From positions 1 to 64,000 of the forward strand of contig JBOFHK010000001.1 in assembly GCA_051649605.1 (NCBI GenBank): a DNA stretch of 64,000 nt. The letters are read 5' to 3'. Numbering within the stretch: position 1 is the stretch's first letter; each line of letters starts with the position of its first letter. The position numbers and the translations under genes were made by a program. This document shows, piece by piece, positions 33,917-43,214 of the stretch. Below the pieces are notes generated by a model, which did no database searches, had not been told where the DNA came from, and was given only the letters and a program-made list of their open reading frames with translations. The DNA is from Brevinema_A sp051649605 (GTDB lineage Bacteria > Spirochaetota > Brevinematia > Brevinematales > Brevinemataceae).

Positions 33917-35617
33917 ATGCCAGATTGGAAATCATTACTAACTAAAGTCCGTGAAAAATTTTCAGCTCTTTCCCTCCAATACAAAATAATAATTTCTGGA
34001 GGAATAGTTGCTCTTATTTTGGCGGGATTTTTTGTAATTTATTTATCAACAAAAATTGGTAGCACAGCATTATTATATAAATCTCCCCTTTCTCCAGAAG
34101 ACTATGCTAAAGTTACTCTTGCACTCCAAGAACAGCAAGTTTCTTTTGATACAAAAGAAGATCGCTATATTTTAGTGAAAGATCCAGAGACCGCTAAAAA
34201 TATTCGGATGACCTTAGGGCAATCGGGAATCATCCCTCAAAATGTCCGAGGGTGGGAGCTTTTTGATGTCCAGCGTTTTACGACCACTGATTTTGAAAGA
34301 GATGTCAATCTTCGCCGTGCTATTATTGGAGAGATGACGAGGCACTTAAAAACGTTAGGGGACGTTGAAGATGTTAGTATTCAGGTATCTTTTCCTGATA
34401 AGCAACTTTATTCTGATTTACAGACTCCTGTTACTGCTTCGGTGGTGATTACCCCCGCTCCCTATTCAGATCTTGCCAGCAATAAAACAAAGATCCAAGG
34501 AATTGTTAATTTAGTTGCCTATGGGATTCCAGAGTTAAAAACACAAGATGTTGTCGTTGTTGACAATAAAGGGAATATATTTTCTGATATGCTTGTCCCC
34601 AATGAAGGTGATGAGCAAGTAAGAATTGCCCGAGAACAGCTTCGTGTGATGGAGCGAGAGCGTGCTCAGTATACGGCGCGGGTGGTTGATGCCTTAAGTA
34701 TTTCTCTACCGAAGGATCGTTATTTAGTTTCCGCTGATATTGAATTCAATTGGAATACCAAAACATCTACTACCAAAGAATTACTTCCAACAATTGTTCG
34801 CCCTGACAATCCTTTGACACCTTATGATGACAGCGAATTGGTTTTAGAAGTGTTAGTTAGTGAAGATAAGGTAGATGAACAGTACCGAGGGCCTTCTTAT
34901 ATTCCGGAAGGGCCTGCTGGAATAGAAGATAATGTACCTCCGGGATTAAAAGATAAAATTGACCGTTTCAACCAATATGAACGTAATCAAGTTACGCGAA
35001 ACGTAACTACAGGGACTCAAGAATCTTTAGAAAAAAAAGCTCCTTATGAAATTAAACGTATTAGTGTTTCTGTTGCGATTGATGGTACTTGGATGGTACT
35101 TCGAGATCAATTTGGTAATGAGATTATTTCTAATGGAAGTATTTTAAGAGAATATACCCCTATTGAAAATACTGAACTCCGATCTTACCAAGAGTTAGTA
35201 CAAGGAGCTGTAGGGTATAATGCTGCTCGTTTGGATCAAGTAGTTGTTCGTTCTTTAAGATTTGATAGAACGGCTCAGTTTGCCTTAGAAGATGGGGTTG
35301 TTCGTCGTCGGATGTTGATCAATCGAATCATTATTATTTCGATGTTTAGTTTAGTTGCTTTAATTGTATTAATTATTCTCTATCGTGTCTTAGCAACTCA
35401 TCTTGAGGTAAGAAGACGCCAAAAAGAAGAAGAACGACTTCGCCAACAAAATCTTATGAGGGAAGCTGCATTAAGGCAAGCAGAAGCAGAGCAAGCGGGC
35501 ATGGAATTATCTATGGAAGAGCGAGCCTCTAACGAACTACTGGAGAGTATTATTAATACTGTTCGGGAACACCCTCAGGAAACGGCCAAACTACTTCGTA
35601 CATGGCTTGTTGAATAA
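33917..35617 (+). CDS. fliF: Flagellar MS-ring protein FliF
   Basis: 566 residues, start preceded by AAAGAGGT. A membrane helix near residues 24-45, then the ring-building motif domains (YKSPLSPEDYAKV, LFDVQRFTTTDFERDVNLRRAI, PDKQLY), a long periplasmic middle, a second helix near 475-497 (IIIISMFSLVALIVLIIL) and a C-terminal cytosolic tail that binds FliG (ELLESIINTVREHPQETAKLLRTWL). It forms the MS ring, the base of the motor and export gate. Length is normal for the family. Confidence 0.95.
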   Translation: MPDWKSLLTKVREKFSALSLQYKIIISGGIVALILAGFFVIYLSTKIGSTALLYKSPLSPEDYAKVTLALQEQQVSFDTKEDRYILVKDPETAKNIRMTLGQSGIIPQNVRGWELFDVQRFTTTDFERDVNLRRAIIGEMTRHLKTLGDVEDVSIQVSFPDKQLYSDLQTPVTASVVITPAPYSDLASNKTKIQGIVNLVAYGIPELKTQDVVVVDNKGNIFSDMLVPNEGDEQVRIAREQLRVMERERAQYTARVVDALSISLPKDRYLVSADIEFNWNTKTSTTKELLPTIVRPDNPLTPYDDSELVLEVLVSEDKVDEQYRGPSYIPEGPAGIEDNVPPGLKDKIDRFNQYERNQVTRNVTTGTQESLEKKAPYEIKRISVSVAIDGTWMVLRDQFGNEIISNGSILREYTPIENTELRSYQELVQGAVGYNAARLDQVVVRSLRFDRTAQFALEDGVVRRRMLINRIIIISMFSLVALIVLIILYRVLATHLEVRRRQKEEERLRQQNLMREAALRQAEAEQAGMELSMEERASNELLESIINTVREHPQETAKLLRTWLVE

Positions 35618-35659
35618 TTATAGAATTTTAGAGAAATAGTATAATATAATGGAGACATT

Positions 35660-36700
35660 ATGCCAGATAAAGCGGTTGCCGAAAAGGGTGGACGAAAGCA
35701 GAAAACTCTTACCGGAAGGGAAAAAGCAGCGATTTTTTTAATTAGTATTGGTTCTGAAGTATCTTCGGAAGTGTTAAAGCATCTTAAAGAAGAAGAAATT
35801 GAAGAAATTTCTTTTGAATTAGCGCGAGTCGATAATGTATCGGCTAGTGTCCGTGATGAAGTACTGATTGAATTTCAAGAATTAATGATGGCTCAAGATT
35901 TTATCATGAGTGGTGGCGTGGATTACGCTCGGGAAGTTTTAGAAAAAGCGTTAGGAACGCAGCGTGCTATTGATATTATCAATCGTCTGACCTCTTCTCT
36001 TCAAACAAAACCTTTTGATTTTATTAGAAAGACAGATCCTGCTCATCTCGTGAATTTTATCCAAAACGAACATCCACAAACGATTGCCTTGATTCTATCG
36101 TATTTAGAGCCAGACAAAGCTTCATTGATATTAGCAGCCTTAAATACAGATTTACAAGCAGATATTATGCGTCGTATTGCAACGATGGATAGAACATCTC
36201 CAGAGATTCTTCGTGAGGTAGAGAGGGTATTAGAGCGTAAATTATCTACACTCAGTAGTGAAGATTTTACTTCTGCTGGGGGGATTGACACTGTTGTTGC
36301 AATTATTAATAATGCCGATAGAACGACAGAACGAAATATTATCGAAACTTTGGAAGAAGACGATCCAGATTTGGCAGAAGAAATCAAGAAAAAAATGTTT
36401 GTTTTTGAAGATATTATTACCCTTGATGATAAAAGTATTCAAAAAGTTATGCGGAATGTTGATAATAATGATTTATCCAAAGCTCTCAAATCGGTTGATG
36501 TTGAGGTACAAGATAAGATCTTTAGAAATATGTCCAAACGTGCTGCTCAAATGCTTAAGGATGATATGGAATTTATGGGGCCTGTCCGTCTTAAAGAAGT
36601 AGAAGAAACACAGCAAAAAATTGTCTCTATTATCCGAAAATTAGAAGAACAGGGAGAGATTGTTATTTCACGAGGGGGAGATGATGATCTTGTGGTATAA
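35660..36700 (+). CDS. fliG: Flagellar motor switch protein FliG
   Basis: 346 residues. N-terminal domain contacts FliF (LTGREKAAIFLISIG); the middle domain holds EHPQTIALILSYLEP and the EHPQ signature; the C-terminal domain (FEDIITLDDKSIQKVMRNVDNNDLSKALK, with KRAAQMLKDDMEFMGPVRLKEVEE) carries the charged residues facing the stator MotA. FliG changes rotation direction with FliM/FliN. Spacing of 42 bases to fliF and 20 to fliH fits one transcript. Confidence 0.95.
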   Translation: MPDKAVAEKGGRKQKTLTGREKAAIFLISIGSEVSSEVLKHLKEEEIEEISFELARVDNVSASVRDEVLIEFQELMMAQDFIMSGGVDYAREVLEKALGTQRAIDIINRLTSSLQTKPFDFIRKTDPAHLVNFIQNEHPQTIALILSYLEPDKASLILAALNTDLQADIMRRIATMDRTSPEILREVERVLERKLSTLSSEDFTSAGGIDTVVAIINNADRTTERNIIETLEEDDPDLAEEIKKKMFVFEDIITLDDKSIQKVMRNVDNNDLSKALKSVDVEVQDKIFRNMSKRAAQMLKDDMEFMGPVRLKEVEETQQKIVSIIRKLEEQGEIVISRGGDDDLVV

Positions 36701-36720
36701 TAACACTATAGAGGTGATGA

Positions 36721-37893
36721 ATGTCGGTATTTGATATTCATGCAAAAATTTTGCGTCGTGGTCAATACGAAATAAAAAAACATGCTGTTGATGTCCCTAT
36801 CAAACATTTTAATGAAGGGCAAGAGCTTAAAAAAAATGTCCAAGAACAAATCGATATCATGAGACAAGAAATTCTCGAGTTGGAAGCTCAGCTTAGAGAA
36901 AAAAGACTCCTATCTCAAGAACAAGCAGAACAAATTCTTGAACAAGCTCAAGATAAAGCAAAAAGAGTTTTGGAAGATGCAGAACAGCATGCTTTTGATC
37001 GTGTACAAAAATCTTTACATGAAAAAGAAGTATTGATGCAACAAACTCAGGAAGAATCAGAACGTATCAAACATCAAGCGATGAGAGAAGCTGATGATCT
37101 TAAAGCAGAAGTACAAAGAGAATCGATAAAAATAAAAGATGTTGCAGAGCAGGATGGTTATACCAAGGGCTTAAATCAAGGTCTTGATGCTGGTCGCAGT
37201 GAGGTCGCTTTTGCTGTAGAACGGCTTCATATGGTAATTGCAGAAACAGCAAGAGAACGTGAACGGATTTTGGTTCATAGTGAACACCAAGTAATTAATT
37301 TAGTACTAACAATGGTCAAAAAAATTGTTAAAAAATTAAGTACAGAACATCAAGACGTTGTCATCGAAAATACGAAAGCGGCTTTGGAGCTGTTAAGAGG
37401 GGCGATGACTTTGTTTATTCGTGTTTCTCCCCATGATTTTAATTATACCCAGTCTTTCAAGGAAGAACTTATTCGGAAAATAGACAGTAAAGCAGAATTA
37501 AAATTTATTGAAGATCCTACCGTAGACCCTGGCGGGGTATATATCGAAACGGATACTGGTGATGTTGATGCAACGATTCGTTCTCAATTGGAAGAATTAG
37601 AAACTCAAATGCGTTTCTATATGCCGATTAAAGTACATACTCCTGAGCAAAAACCTAATCATCATACTGCCGAGCAAATAATACCAGAGATTCCAAAAGA
37701 TATTCCCAAAACAGAATTTGCCCAGCGTGAAGAATATATTTCCGAGCCTGTCGTTAATCATATTGAGGACGAAATAATTATCCCAACGATCGAAGAGTCG
37801 GAAAATGAGCGATTAAACTCCCAAGTTCTTCATGCTTATCAAGAAAATACTGAATCAGAAGATACTCCGCCTCATGATAATATTGTAATTTAA
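36721..37893 (+). CDS. fliH: Flagellar assembly protein FliH, extended
   Basis: 390 residues, start preceded by GAGGTGATGA. Long coiled coil (about residues 30-140, rich in Glu, Gln and Lys), the GYTKGLNQGLDAGR segment typical of FliH, then the globular C-terminal part (LVLTMVKKIVKKL, IRVSPHDF, DPGGVYIETDTGDVDATIRSQLEEL). An extra acidic, Pro/Glu-rich tail of about 80 residues follows, absent from shorter FliH. FliH holds the ATPase FliI at the export gate. In spirochaetes long FliH forms spokes of the cage-like complex. Confidence 0.9.
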   Translation: MSVFDIHAKILRRGQYEIKKHAVDVPIKHFNEGQELKKNVQEQIDIMRQEILELEAQLREKRLLSQEQAEQILEQAQDKAKRVLEDAEQHAFDRVQKSLHEKEVLMQQTQEESERIKHQAMREADDLKAEVQRESIKIKDVAEQDGYTKGLNQGLDAGRSEVAFAVERLHMVIAETARERERILVHSEHQVINLVLTMVKKIVKKLSTEHQDVVIENTKAALELLRGAMTLFIRVSPHDFNYTQSFKEELIRKIDSKAELKFIEDPTVDPGGVYIETDTGDVDATIRSQLEELETQMRFYMPIKVHTPEQKPNHHTAEQIIPEIPKDIPKTEFAQREEYISEPVVNHIEDEIIIPTIEESENERLNSQVLHAYQENTESEDTPPHDNIVI

Positions 37894-37902
37894 GAGTTGG
37901 AT

Positions 37903-39207
37903 ATGGATACTTTTGTAAAATATCAAAACGCCTTAGAACGTACTCCTGTACTAAAAACCTATGGTAAATTAGAAAGTGTAAACGGATTAATGATCGAAGG
38001 AACAGGGCCGATTGGCTCTATTAGTGATTTATGTCGTATTTACGACCATCAACAAAATGTTGTTTTGGCAGAAATTGTTGGATTTCGTTATGGTAAAACT
38101 TTACTCATGCCTTTAGGGTATCTCCAAGGGGTTGCCCCAGGAATGAAAATAGAAAATCTTCGTCATCCCCTTCAGGTATCTATTGGTGAAGAATTACTCG
38201 GTAGAGTATTATCTGGTACTGGAGAACCGATTGATCAATTAGGAGCAATACAAACGGCTCAAAAAAGTGATATTGATCGTAATCCCCCTGATCCTTACCT
38301 TAGAAAAAGAATTACTAATACGATGTCGACAGGTGTTCGTGCTATCGATGGAATCTTGACTGCTGGTCAAGGTCAGCGTTTGGGGATATTTTCAGGGAGT
38401 GGAGTTGGAAAATCAACCCTTATGGGGATGATTGCACGGAATACCAACGCTGATGTCAATATTATTGCTCTTATTGGAGAACGAGGACGAGAAGTTCGAG
38501 AATTTCTTGAAAACGAACTTGGAAAAGAGGGGCTTCAAAAATCGATTATTATTGCCGTAACAGGTGATGAGCCTCCACTACTTCGTATTCGAGGGGCTTA
38601 TGTTGCTACCGCTATTGCTGAATATTTTCGAGACCAAGGAAAAAATGTGATGTTTATGATGGATTCAGTTACTCGTTTTGCAATGGCACAACGAGAGATT
38701 GGTCTTTCTATTGGAGAACCTCCAGCTATGCGTGGCTATACTCCAAGTGTATTTTCTAGTCTTCAAAAATTACTAGAAAGAACAGGAACGGGAGAAATAG
38801 GATCTATTACAGCATTTTATACGGTATTAGTAGAAGGAGATGACGAAAATGAACCAATTTCTGATACGGTGCGTGGGATTTTGGATGGGCATATTGTGCT
38901 TTCTCGTGCTTTAGCAGATAAAAATCATTTTCCTGCGATTGATATTACTTCAAGTATTTCTCGTGTTATGAAAGATGTTGTCTCCGAAGAACAAATCGCC
39001 CTTGCAGGAAAACTTAAAGAAATCGTTTCGATTTATCGAGAATCAGAAGACTTAATTAATATAGGAGCTTATGTGAGAGGAGCAAATCCTCTAATTGATG
39101 AAGCCTTACTAAAAATGCCTAAAATAAATGAATTTTTGAAACAAAATATCACAGAACATTCTTCCTTTGACGACACATTACAACAACTTCGGAATATTAT
39201 CTTTTAG
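37903..39207 (+). CDS. fliI: Flagellum-specific ATPase FliI
   Basis: 434 residues from the ATG at 37903; a TTG two codons earlier is possible. P-loop GIFSGSGVGKSTLMG, IGERGREVREFLENEL, and the F1-type catalytic block TAIAEYFRDQGKNVMFMMDSVTRFAMAQREIGLSIGEPP. It unfolds and feeds flagellar export substrates to the gate with FliH. The operon normally continues with fliJ, but the next gene here is on the opposite strand, so fliJ must lie elsewhere. Confidence 0.95.
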   Translation: MDTFVKYQNALERTPVLKTYGKLESVNGLMIEGTGPIGSISDLCRIYDHQQNVVLAEIVGFRYGKTLLMPLGYLQGVAPGMKIENLRHPLQVSIGEELLGRVLSGTGEPIDQLGAIQTAQKSDIDRNPPDPYLRKRITNTMSTGVRAIDGILTAGQGQRLGIFSGSGVGKSTLMGMIARNTNADVNIIALIGERGREVREFLENELGKEGLQKSIIIAVTGDEPPLLRIRGAYVATAIAEYFRDQGKNVMFMMDSVTRFAMAQREIGLSIGEPPAMRGYTPSVFSSLQKLLERTGTGEIGSITAFYTVLVEGDDENEPISDTVRGILDGHIVLSRALADKNHFPAIDITSSISRVMKDVVSEEQIALAGKLKEIVSIYRESEDLINIGAYVRGANPLIDEALLKMPKINEFLKQNITEHSSFDDTLQQLRNIIF

Positions 39208-39270
39208 GCTTTTTATTAATATTAGAAGAAATAAGATTCGCGGAGTAAGACCCTTAAGTTTTGAAGTGAT

Positions 39271-40044
39271 TTAATAAGTATCTTCGGGGATAAAAATCTC
39301 TAGCCCGTCATAGGCAACATGGCCAGGAATAAGTTCTTCCCATTCTTGGTGGGATAATTCATGATCCATATGGATAAAATATGTTTTTTTAGGCTGGATT
39401 AATTGGATTAGATTTAATGCTTCGGTAAGATTGATGTGAGTAGGATGAAAAGCTATTCGTAGACAGTCTAAAACAAGGGTATCGATTCCTTGGATCGCAG
39501 TAATTGTTTCTAGGGGTAAAGTTTTTACATCGGTAAGATAGGCCAAGCCTCCAATTTTATACCCTGTAATAGCAAGTCTTCCATGCATAACTAATAAAGG
39601 GAGTATGGATATTCCTTGGAGATTAAATTCTTGATAATGGGATATTATATGGTCATAAAATCGAGTAATGCCTCCCCCCAGCTGAAGATTCGTTTGATCA
39701 AAGATATAAGGGAACATTCTTTTAATATCAGACATTGTATGAGAATCGGTAAAAAGTTCTAAGTGATGAGCCCAAGAAAGGGGGCGTAATTCATCCAATC
39801 CTGCAATATGATCAAAATGAGAATGTGTTACTAATACGGCGTCTAAGGATTGGATACGGTTTTTGAGTAGTTGTTGTCTAATGTCAGGACCAGCATCGAT
39901 TAAAATATATCGATTTTGAATGGAAAGAAGAGCTACACAACGCAATCGAGTATCACGAGGGTCTTTAGATAAACAAACACTACAGGCACAACCAATAATT
40001 GGGACGCCAGAAGAAGTTCCCGTCCCTAAAAATGTTAATTTCAT
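39271..40044 (-). CDS. Metallo-beta-lactamase fold phosphodiesterase, PhnP-like
   Basis: 257 residues. LGTGTSSGVPIIGCACSVC includes the CxCxxC structural-zinc motif of PhnP, HSHFDHIAGLDELRP is the two-metal catalytic site, and further metal ligands lie in VMHG, YLTDV and HMDHELSHQE. The family hydrolyses cyclic phosphodiesters of nucleotides or sugars; PhnP itself acts on a phosphonate-pathway cyclic ester, but no phosphonate genes are near, so a general phosphodiesterase role is more likely. Confidence 0.75.
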   Translation of the reverse strand: MKLTFLGTGTSSGVPIIGCACSVCLSKDPRDTRLRCVALLSIQNRYILIDAGPDIRQQLLKNRIQSLDAVLVTHSHFDHIAGLDELRPLSWAHHLELFTDSHTMSDIKRMFPYIFDQTNLQLGGGITRFYDHIISHYQEFNLQGISILPLLVMHGRLAITGYKIGGLAYLTDVKTLPLETITAIQGIDTLVLDCLRIAFHPTHINLTEALNLIQLIQPKKTYFIHMDHELSHQEWEELIPGHVAYDGLEIFIPEDTY

Positions 40045-40139
40045 AGAACCTCAATAATAACTATTTAGGAATATCCTTATTATAAAAGGATATTAAAAAA
40101 ATATCAATAGTTCTTTATAAGAAATTATTTGGAGCAAAT

Positions 40140-41480
40140 ATGCTATTTACCAATCATATTTTTGAACAGAGCTTGAATACAATCGCTATCAACAATCGAG
40201 AATTTGTCATTAGATATTTTTCTAATGATTCTAGGATTTCTTCTGATACTCATCTCTATTGTTTTATAGGAATCAAAGGAGAACGGTTTGACGGAAACGA
40301 TTACTTTCGTGATGCTTATCGATTAGGAGTTCGGGTATTCATTTTACAGAAAAAACCGTCTTCTATTCCTGATGATGCTCTCGTTTATTTGGTCGAAGAT
40401 ACTCTTGAAGCGTTAGCTTCTTTAGCCCATAGTTATCGTAAAAACTTACAGATCCCTCATGTACTGATTACGGGGAGTGTTGGTAAAACAACGACTCGAT
40501 TAATGTTGACAGCTATCCTTAAAGAAAAATACCCTGTGCATACTGCTCAGCAAAATTGGAATAATGCCATAGGAGTCCCTCTTACTGTTCTTGCAACAAA
40601 TAAAGATAGTAAAATTTCACTCTTAGAGGCGGGAATGAGTGCTAAAGGAGAGATTGGTTATTTATCTCAAATCGTTAATCCAGATATTGCTATTATTACA
40701 AATATTGGTTATAGTCATACGGAGTTTCTTGGTGGAATGGACGCTGTCGCCGAGGCTAAAATCGAAATTACTGAAGGAATGTCTCCTTGTTCTTTGCTTC
40801 TAGTAAATAAGTATGATCCTTATCTTCCTCTATTTCGATCTCGTACCAAAGGTAACATTACTTATTTTGATCCTAAGCAACTAGTTATCACAAAAGATTT
40901 AGGACTACAGGGCTTTGAGTTCCAACATAAAAACTACCCTGAGGAACGATTTTTTTGTCCTATTCCAGGGAGTCATTTATTACTTAATCTCTCCATTATT
41001 TTTGCTTTAATAGATGTATTACAAATTCCTTTAGAATGTATTCGTAAAGGATTGCAAAATATCCATGGATTAGGTAGTAGGATGTTAGTATTTACTAATA
41101 AAAAAGGAGCAATGATTATTGCCGATTGCTATAATGCTTCTTTGGAATCTTTTAAAGCGGCATTAGATGTCTTGGCAAAAGCTTCCGGACGTAAAATTGC
41201 GGTAATTGGCAGTGTGTTGGAGTTAGGAGAGCAGTCTATATTTGTTCATCAAGAGATAGGAAAATATCTCAATCAGATAAAACCAGATCTTATTTTAGCC
41301 GTAGGAGAAGAGATAAAGATTACCTGTAGGGAATTAAAAATCCCCTATTGTCATTTTGAACACAAGGAAGAAATTTGGACAGTATTAGAGAAGGAGCTTA
41401 GGTCTGAAGATACGGTTTTGGTAAAAGCTTCCAATGGGATAGGACTAGGGGTGATTGTTAGTTGTTTAGACAATATTTAG
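40140..41480 (+). CDS. murF: UDP-MurNAc-tripeptide D-Ala-D-Ala ligase MurF
   Basis: 446 residues, with GGAGCAAAT before the start. Mur-ligase order: N-terminal UDP-binding domain (DTHLYCFIGIKGERFDGNDY), ATPase P-loop TGSVGKTTTR (111-120), ALIDVLQIP linker, and a C-terminal domain with DCYNASLESFKAALDVL (the DxYNAxP-like motif) and GSVLELGEQS. MurF adds D-Ala-D-Ala to complete the peptidoglycan precursor. Its end overlaps the converging lipoprotein gene by 4 bases. Confidence 0.92.
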   Translation: MLFTNHIFEQSLNTIAINNREFVIRYFSNDSRISSDTHLYCFIGIKGERFDGNDYFRDAYRLGVRVFILQKKPSSIPDDALVYLVEDTLEALASLAHSYRKNLQIPHVLITGSVGKTTTRLMLTAILKEKYPVHTAQQNWNNAIGVPLTVLATNKDSKISLLEAGMSAKGEIGYLSQIVNPDIAIITNIGYSHTEFLGGMDAVAEAKIEITEGMSPCSLLLVNKYDPYLPLFRSRTKGNITYFDPKQLVITKDLGLQGFEFQHKNYPEERFFCPIPGSHLLLNLSIIFALIDVLQIPLECIRKGLQNIHGLGSRMLVFTNKKGAMIIADCYNASLESFKAALDVLAKASGRKIAVIGSVLELGEQSIFVHQEIGKYLNQIKPDLILAVGEEIKITCRELKIPYCHFEHKEEIWTVLEKELRSEDTVLVKASNGIGLGVIVSCLDNI

Positions 41481-42178
41481 TTTAAAACAAATCCTACATT
41501 CGTTTTACCATCGTTTTTTGAAGTAATTTCGATGTTTACAGTAACCTGTCCTGTAGGTACATCTCTATTTAAATCGTTTCTGATATTGATTACAAGAGGA
41601 TCGTAAGCTTGAGAAATATTTGACTGAAAAGTATTGGTAACAATTGTTCCTGTTACAGTAATTGTTTTTATTCCTGCTCCTGTTAATCCTGGAGTAATCT
41701 CAATAACTTCGTTAGGAGACCAGGTATTACCTGTAGGTTTTGTATTAGGGTAAGTAAAACTATCTAGGTGGACAGATCGAATCTTAAAATGAATATTATA
41801 ATTACTTTCGATTATGTGGTTGTTTTTATTAATTTGTATCGCTTTTAATGTATAAAATTCTTGGCTTGTATGATAATTATTTGCATTAGAAATAAAGAGT
41901 CTATGGTTAAATTCAAAATCATTTAATTGTGGGGGGATGATAATGTTTGTTTCAAACCCATCCGCTCCAGAAATATTGATTGATTGAATATTTTGAGAAT
42001 TTTGAAAAAATAGGCTTAAATCGATATTGTCAGCAATTATTGGAGATTCTAAATTGGGTGATATTAGAAGAGTTTGACCAAGATTAAAGAGAGTCTCTAG
42101 CTGGGGGTTAGATGAGAGATCATATAAAGAACATTGAGAAAAATAAAATAATAATATTATGAGATAATATTTTTTCAT
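41477..42178 (-). CDS. Lipoprotein of unknown function
   Basis: 233 residues. A short signal peptide (KKYYLIILLFYFSQC) ends in Cys16, a spirochaete-style lipobox (FSQC). The mature part is strand-rich with repeated IxITGxxTVTGT-like segments (TPGLTGAGIKTITVTGTIVT), suggesting a beta-sandwich envelope protein. No family is recognised. It overlaps murF tail to tail and has its own promoter. Confidence 0.75.
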   Translation of the reverse strand: MKKYYLIILLFYFSQCSLYDLSSNPQLETLFNLGQTLLISPNLESPIIADNIDLSLFFQNSQNIQSINISGADGFETNIIIPPQLNDFEFNHRLFISNANNYHTSQEFYTLKAIQINKNNHIIESNYNIHFKIRSVHLDSFTYPNTKPTGNTWSPNEVIEITPGLTGAGIKTITVTGTIVTNTFQSNISQAYDPLVINIRNDLNRDVPTGQVTVNIEITSKNDGKTNVGFVLN

Positions 42179-42183
42179 ACTGT

Positions 42184-42212
42184 ATTATACCGTAGATATT
42201 TCAAAAATACAA
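42184..42212 (-). promoter_or_regulatory. Promoter of the leftward lipoprotein gene
   Basis: Read leftward: TTGTAT (42212-42207), 17 bases, TATAAT (42189-42184), only 6 bases before the ATG region, so the leader would be very short or absent. Confidence 0.5.
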
Positions 42213-42240
42213 TAGTTTGTCGACATCTTTTATTTAAATC

Positions 42241-42269
42241 TTGATTAAAGCATAATTTTATATTATAAT
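42241..42269 (+). promoter_or_regulatory. Promoter of the rightward lipoprotein pair
   Basis: TTGATT (42241-42246), 17 bases, TATAAT (42264-42269), about 40 bases before the first lipoprotein start. Confidence 0.7.
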
Positions 42270-42309
42270 AAGTAATAATAAATTCCTATAGTGTTGGAAG
42301 GAGCATTTG

Positions 42310-42714
42310 ATGAAAAAACTGTTAACGATCATGAGTGTGTTTTTACTGGTATCCTGTGGAAATTCAGGTGAAGTTGAAAACAAAAAATCTAAATTATTAT
42401 CGGGAAAACTAAAAAACACTAGTTGGGCTATCCCTGATTATTCAGTTGCTAGTATTCAAATTTTGGATGGAACAGCAACGGTAACTATGAATGAGACTTC
42501 ATTTCTCTCTAATGCTACGATAGCGGTCTTAGAAGAAGATGCCAAAAATGATTTTGTTGTTTTTAATATTTATACGGATAAAGATAATCGAGTACTTTCG
42601 CTCTCTCTTCAGGATCCTGAGACAATTACTCTAGCAATGGTTTTTTCTTCTAATTCTTTAGAAGGTTATAAAGAATTACATGATGTTTTTAAAGTCGAAA
42701 TGAAAAAGCAATAG
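42310..42714 (+). CDS. Small lipoprotein, first of a tandem pair
   Basis: 134 residues from the ATG at 42310 (GGAAGGAG site). Signal peptide with lipobox LVSC, Cys16. The mature protein starts with a polar linker, then LSGKLKNTSWAIPDYS and strand-rich sequence. It is similar in plan to the next gene (LSNKLQNTEWSSEGF), so the two look like diverged tandem copies. Likely anchored in the membrane facing the periplasm or surface; function unknown. Confidence 0.8.
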   Translation: MKKLLTIMSVFLLVSCGNSGEVENKKSKLLSGKLKNTSWAIPDYSVASIQILDGTATVTMNETSFLSNATIAVLEEDAKNDFVVFNIYTDKDNRVLSLSLQDPETITLAMVFSSNSLEGYKELHDVFKVEMKKQ

Positions 42715-42750
42715 AAAAACCTTCTAAGTAATATTGTTGGAGATATGATA

Positions 42751-43176
42751 ATGAAAAAAAGTTTGATATGGGGAGTGCTTTTTTTATTAGCTTCCTGTAA
42801 TAATTTATCTATTTCTACTAATGGAGATTCTTTATCTAATAAACTGCAAAATACGGAATGGAGCAGTGAAGGGTTTTTTAGAAAAAAACATATCCAATTT
42901 TTTCAGGATCAAATCAAGCTCAAATCAGGTTCTGTATTAGGAGCGGAATCTTCGTATTTTACTATTTTGGATCAAAATTCAAACTATGTAGTATACCGTA
43001 TTTATGAAGATAAGATTCCCGCTTTTGTTGGGATTGTTCAGCTTGATCAACAAACTATTCAAATGGTTTTATGGCAGCACAATCTAAATGTTACTTCTGT
43101 GGACGAATTACTAGAGATTATTCGCACCCAGGGAACAGTTTTTAAATTACGCAAACAATCTAAAAATTTTGTATAA
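42751..43176 (+). CDS. Small lipoprotein, second of a tandem pair
   Basis: 141 residues from the ATG at 42751, which is 8 bases after GGAG; the ATG at 42745 is too close to it. Lipobox LASC with Cys16. The first mature residues and the KLQNTEW segment parallel the preceding lipoprotein, and both end with a V(F)K-rich strand (TVFKLRKQ versus VFKVEMKK). The stop codon lies inside the arm of a terminator shared with the converging nfu gene. Confidence 0.8.
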   Translation: MKKSLIWGVLFLLASCNNLSISTNGDSLSNKLQNTEWSSEGFFRKKHIQFFQDQIKLKSGSVLGAESSYFTILDQNSNYVVYRIYEDKIPAFVGIVQLDQQTIQMVLWQHNLNVTSVDELLEIIRTQGTVFKLRKQSKNFV

Positions 43177-43214
43177 AAAAACCGAGCATAACGCTCGGTT
43201 TTTTTATACAAAAT
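43166..43214. terminator. Bidirectional terminator embedded in two gene ends
   Basis: A perfect 22-bp inverted repeat (43166-43187 with 43193-43214), core ccgagc/gctcgg, with T-runs both ways. Both arms include the last codons (…TTTGTA TAA, Phe-Val-stop) of the converging genes. Confidence 0.85.

Noticed and set aside
37894..39270. fliJ hidden after fliI
   Set aside because: Only 63 bases separate fliI from the converging hydrolase gene, too short for fliJ (about 140 codons).
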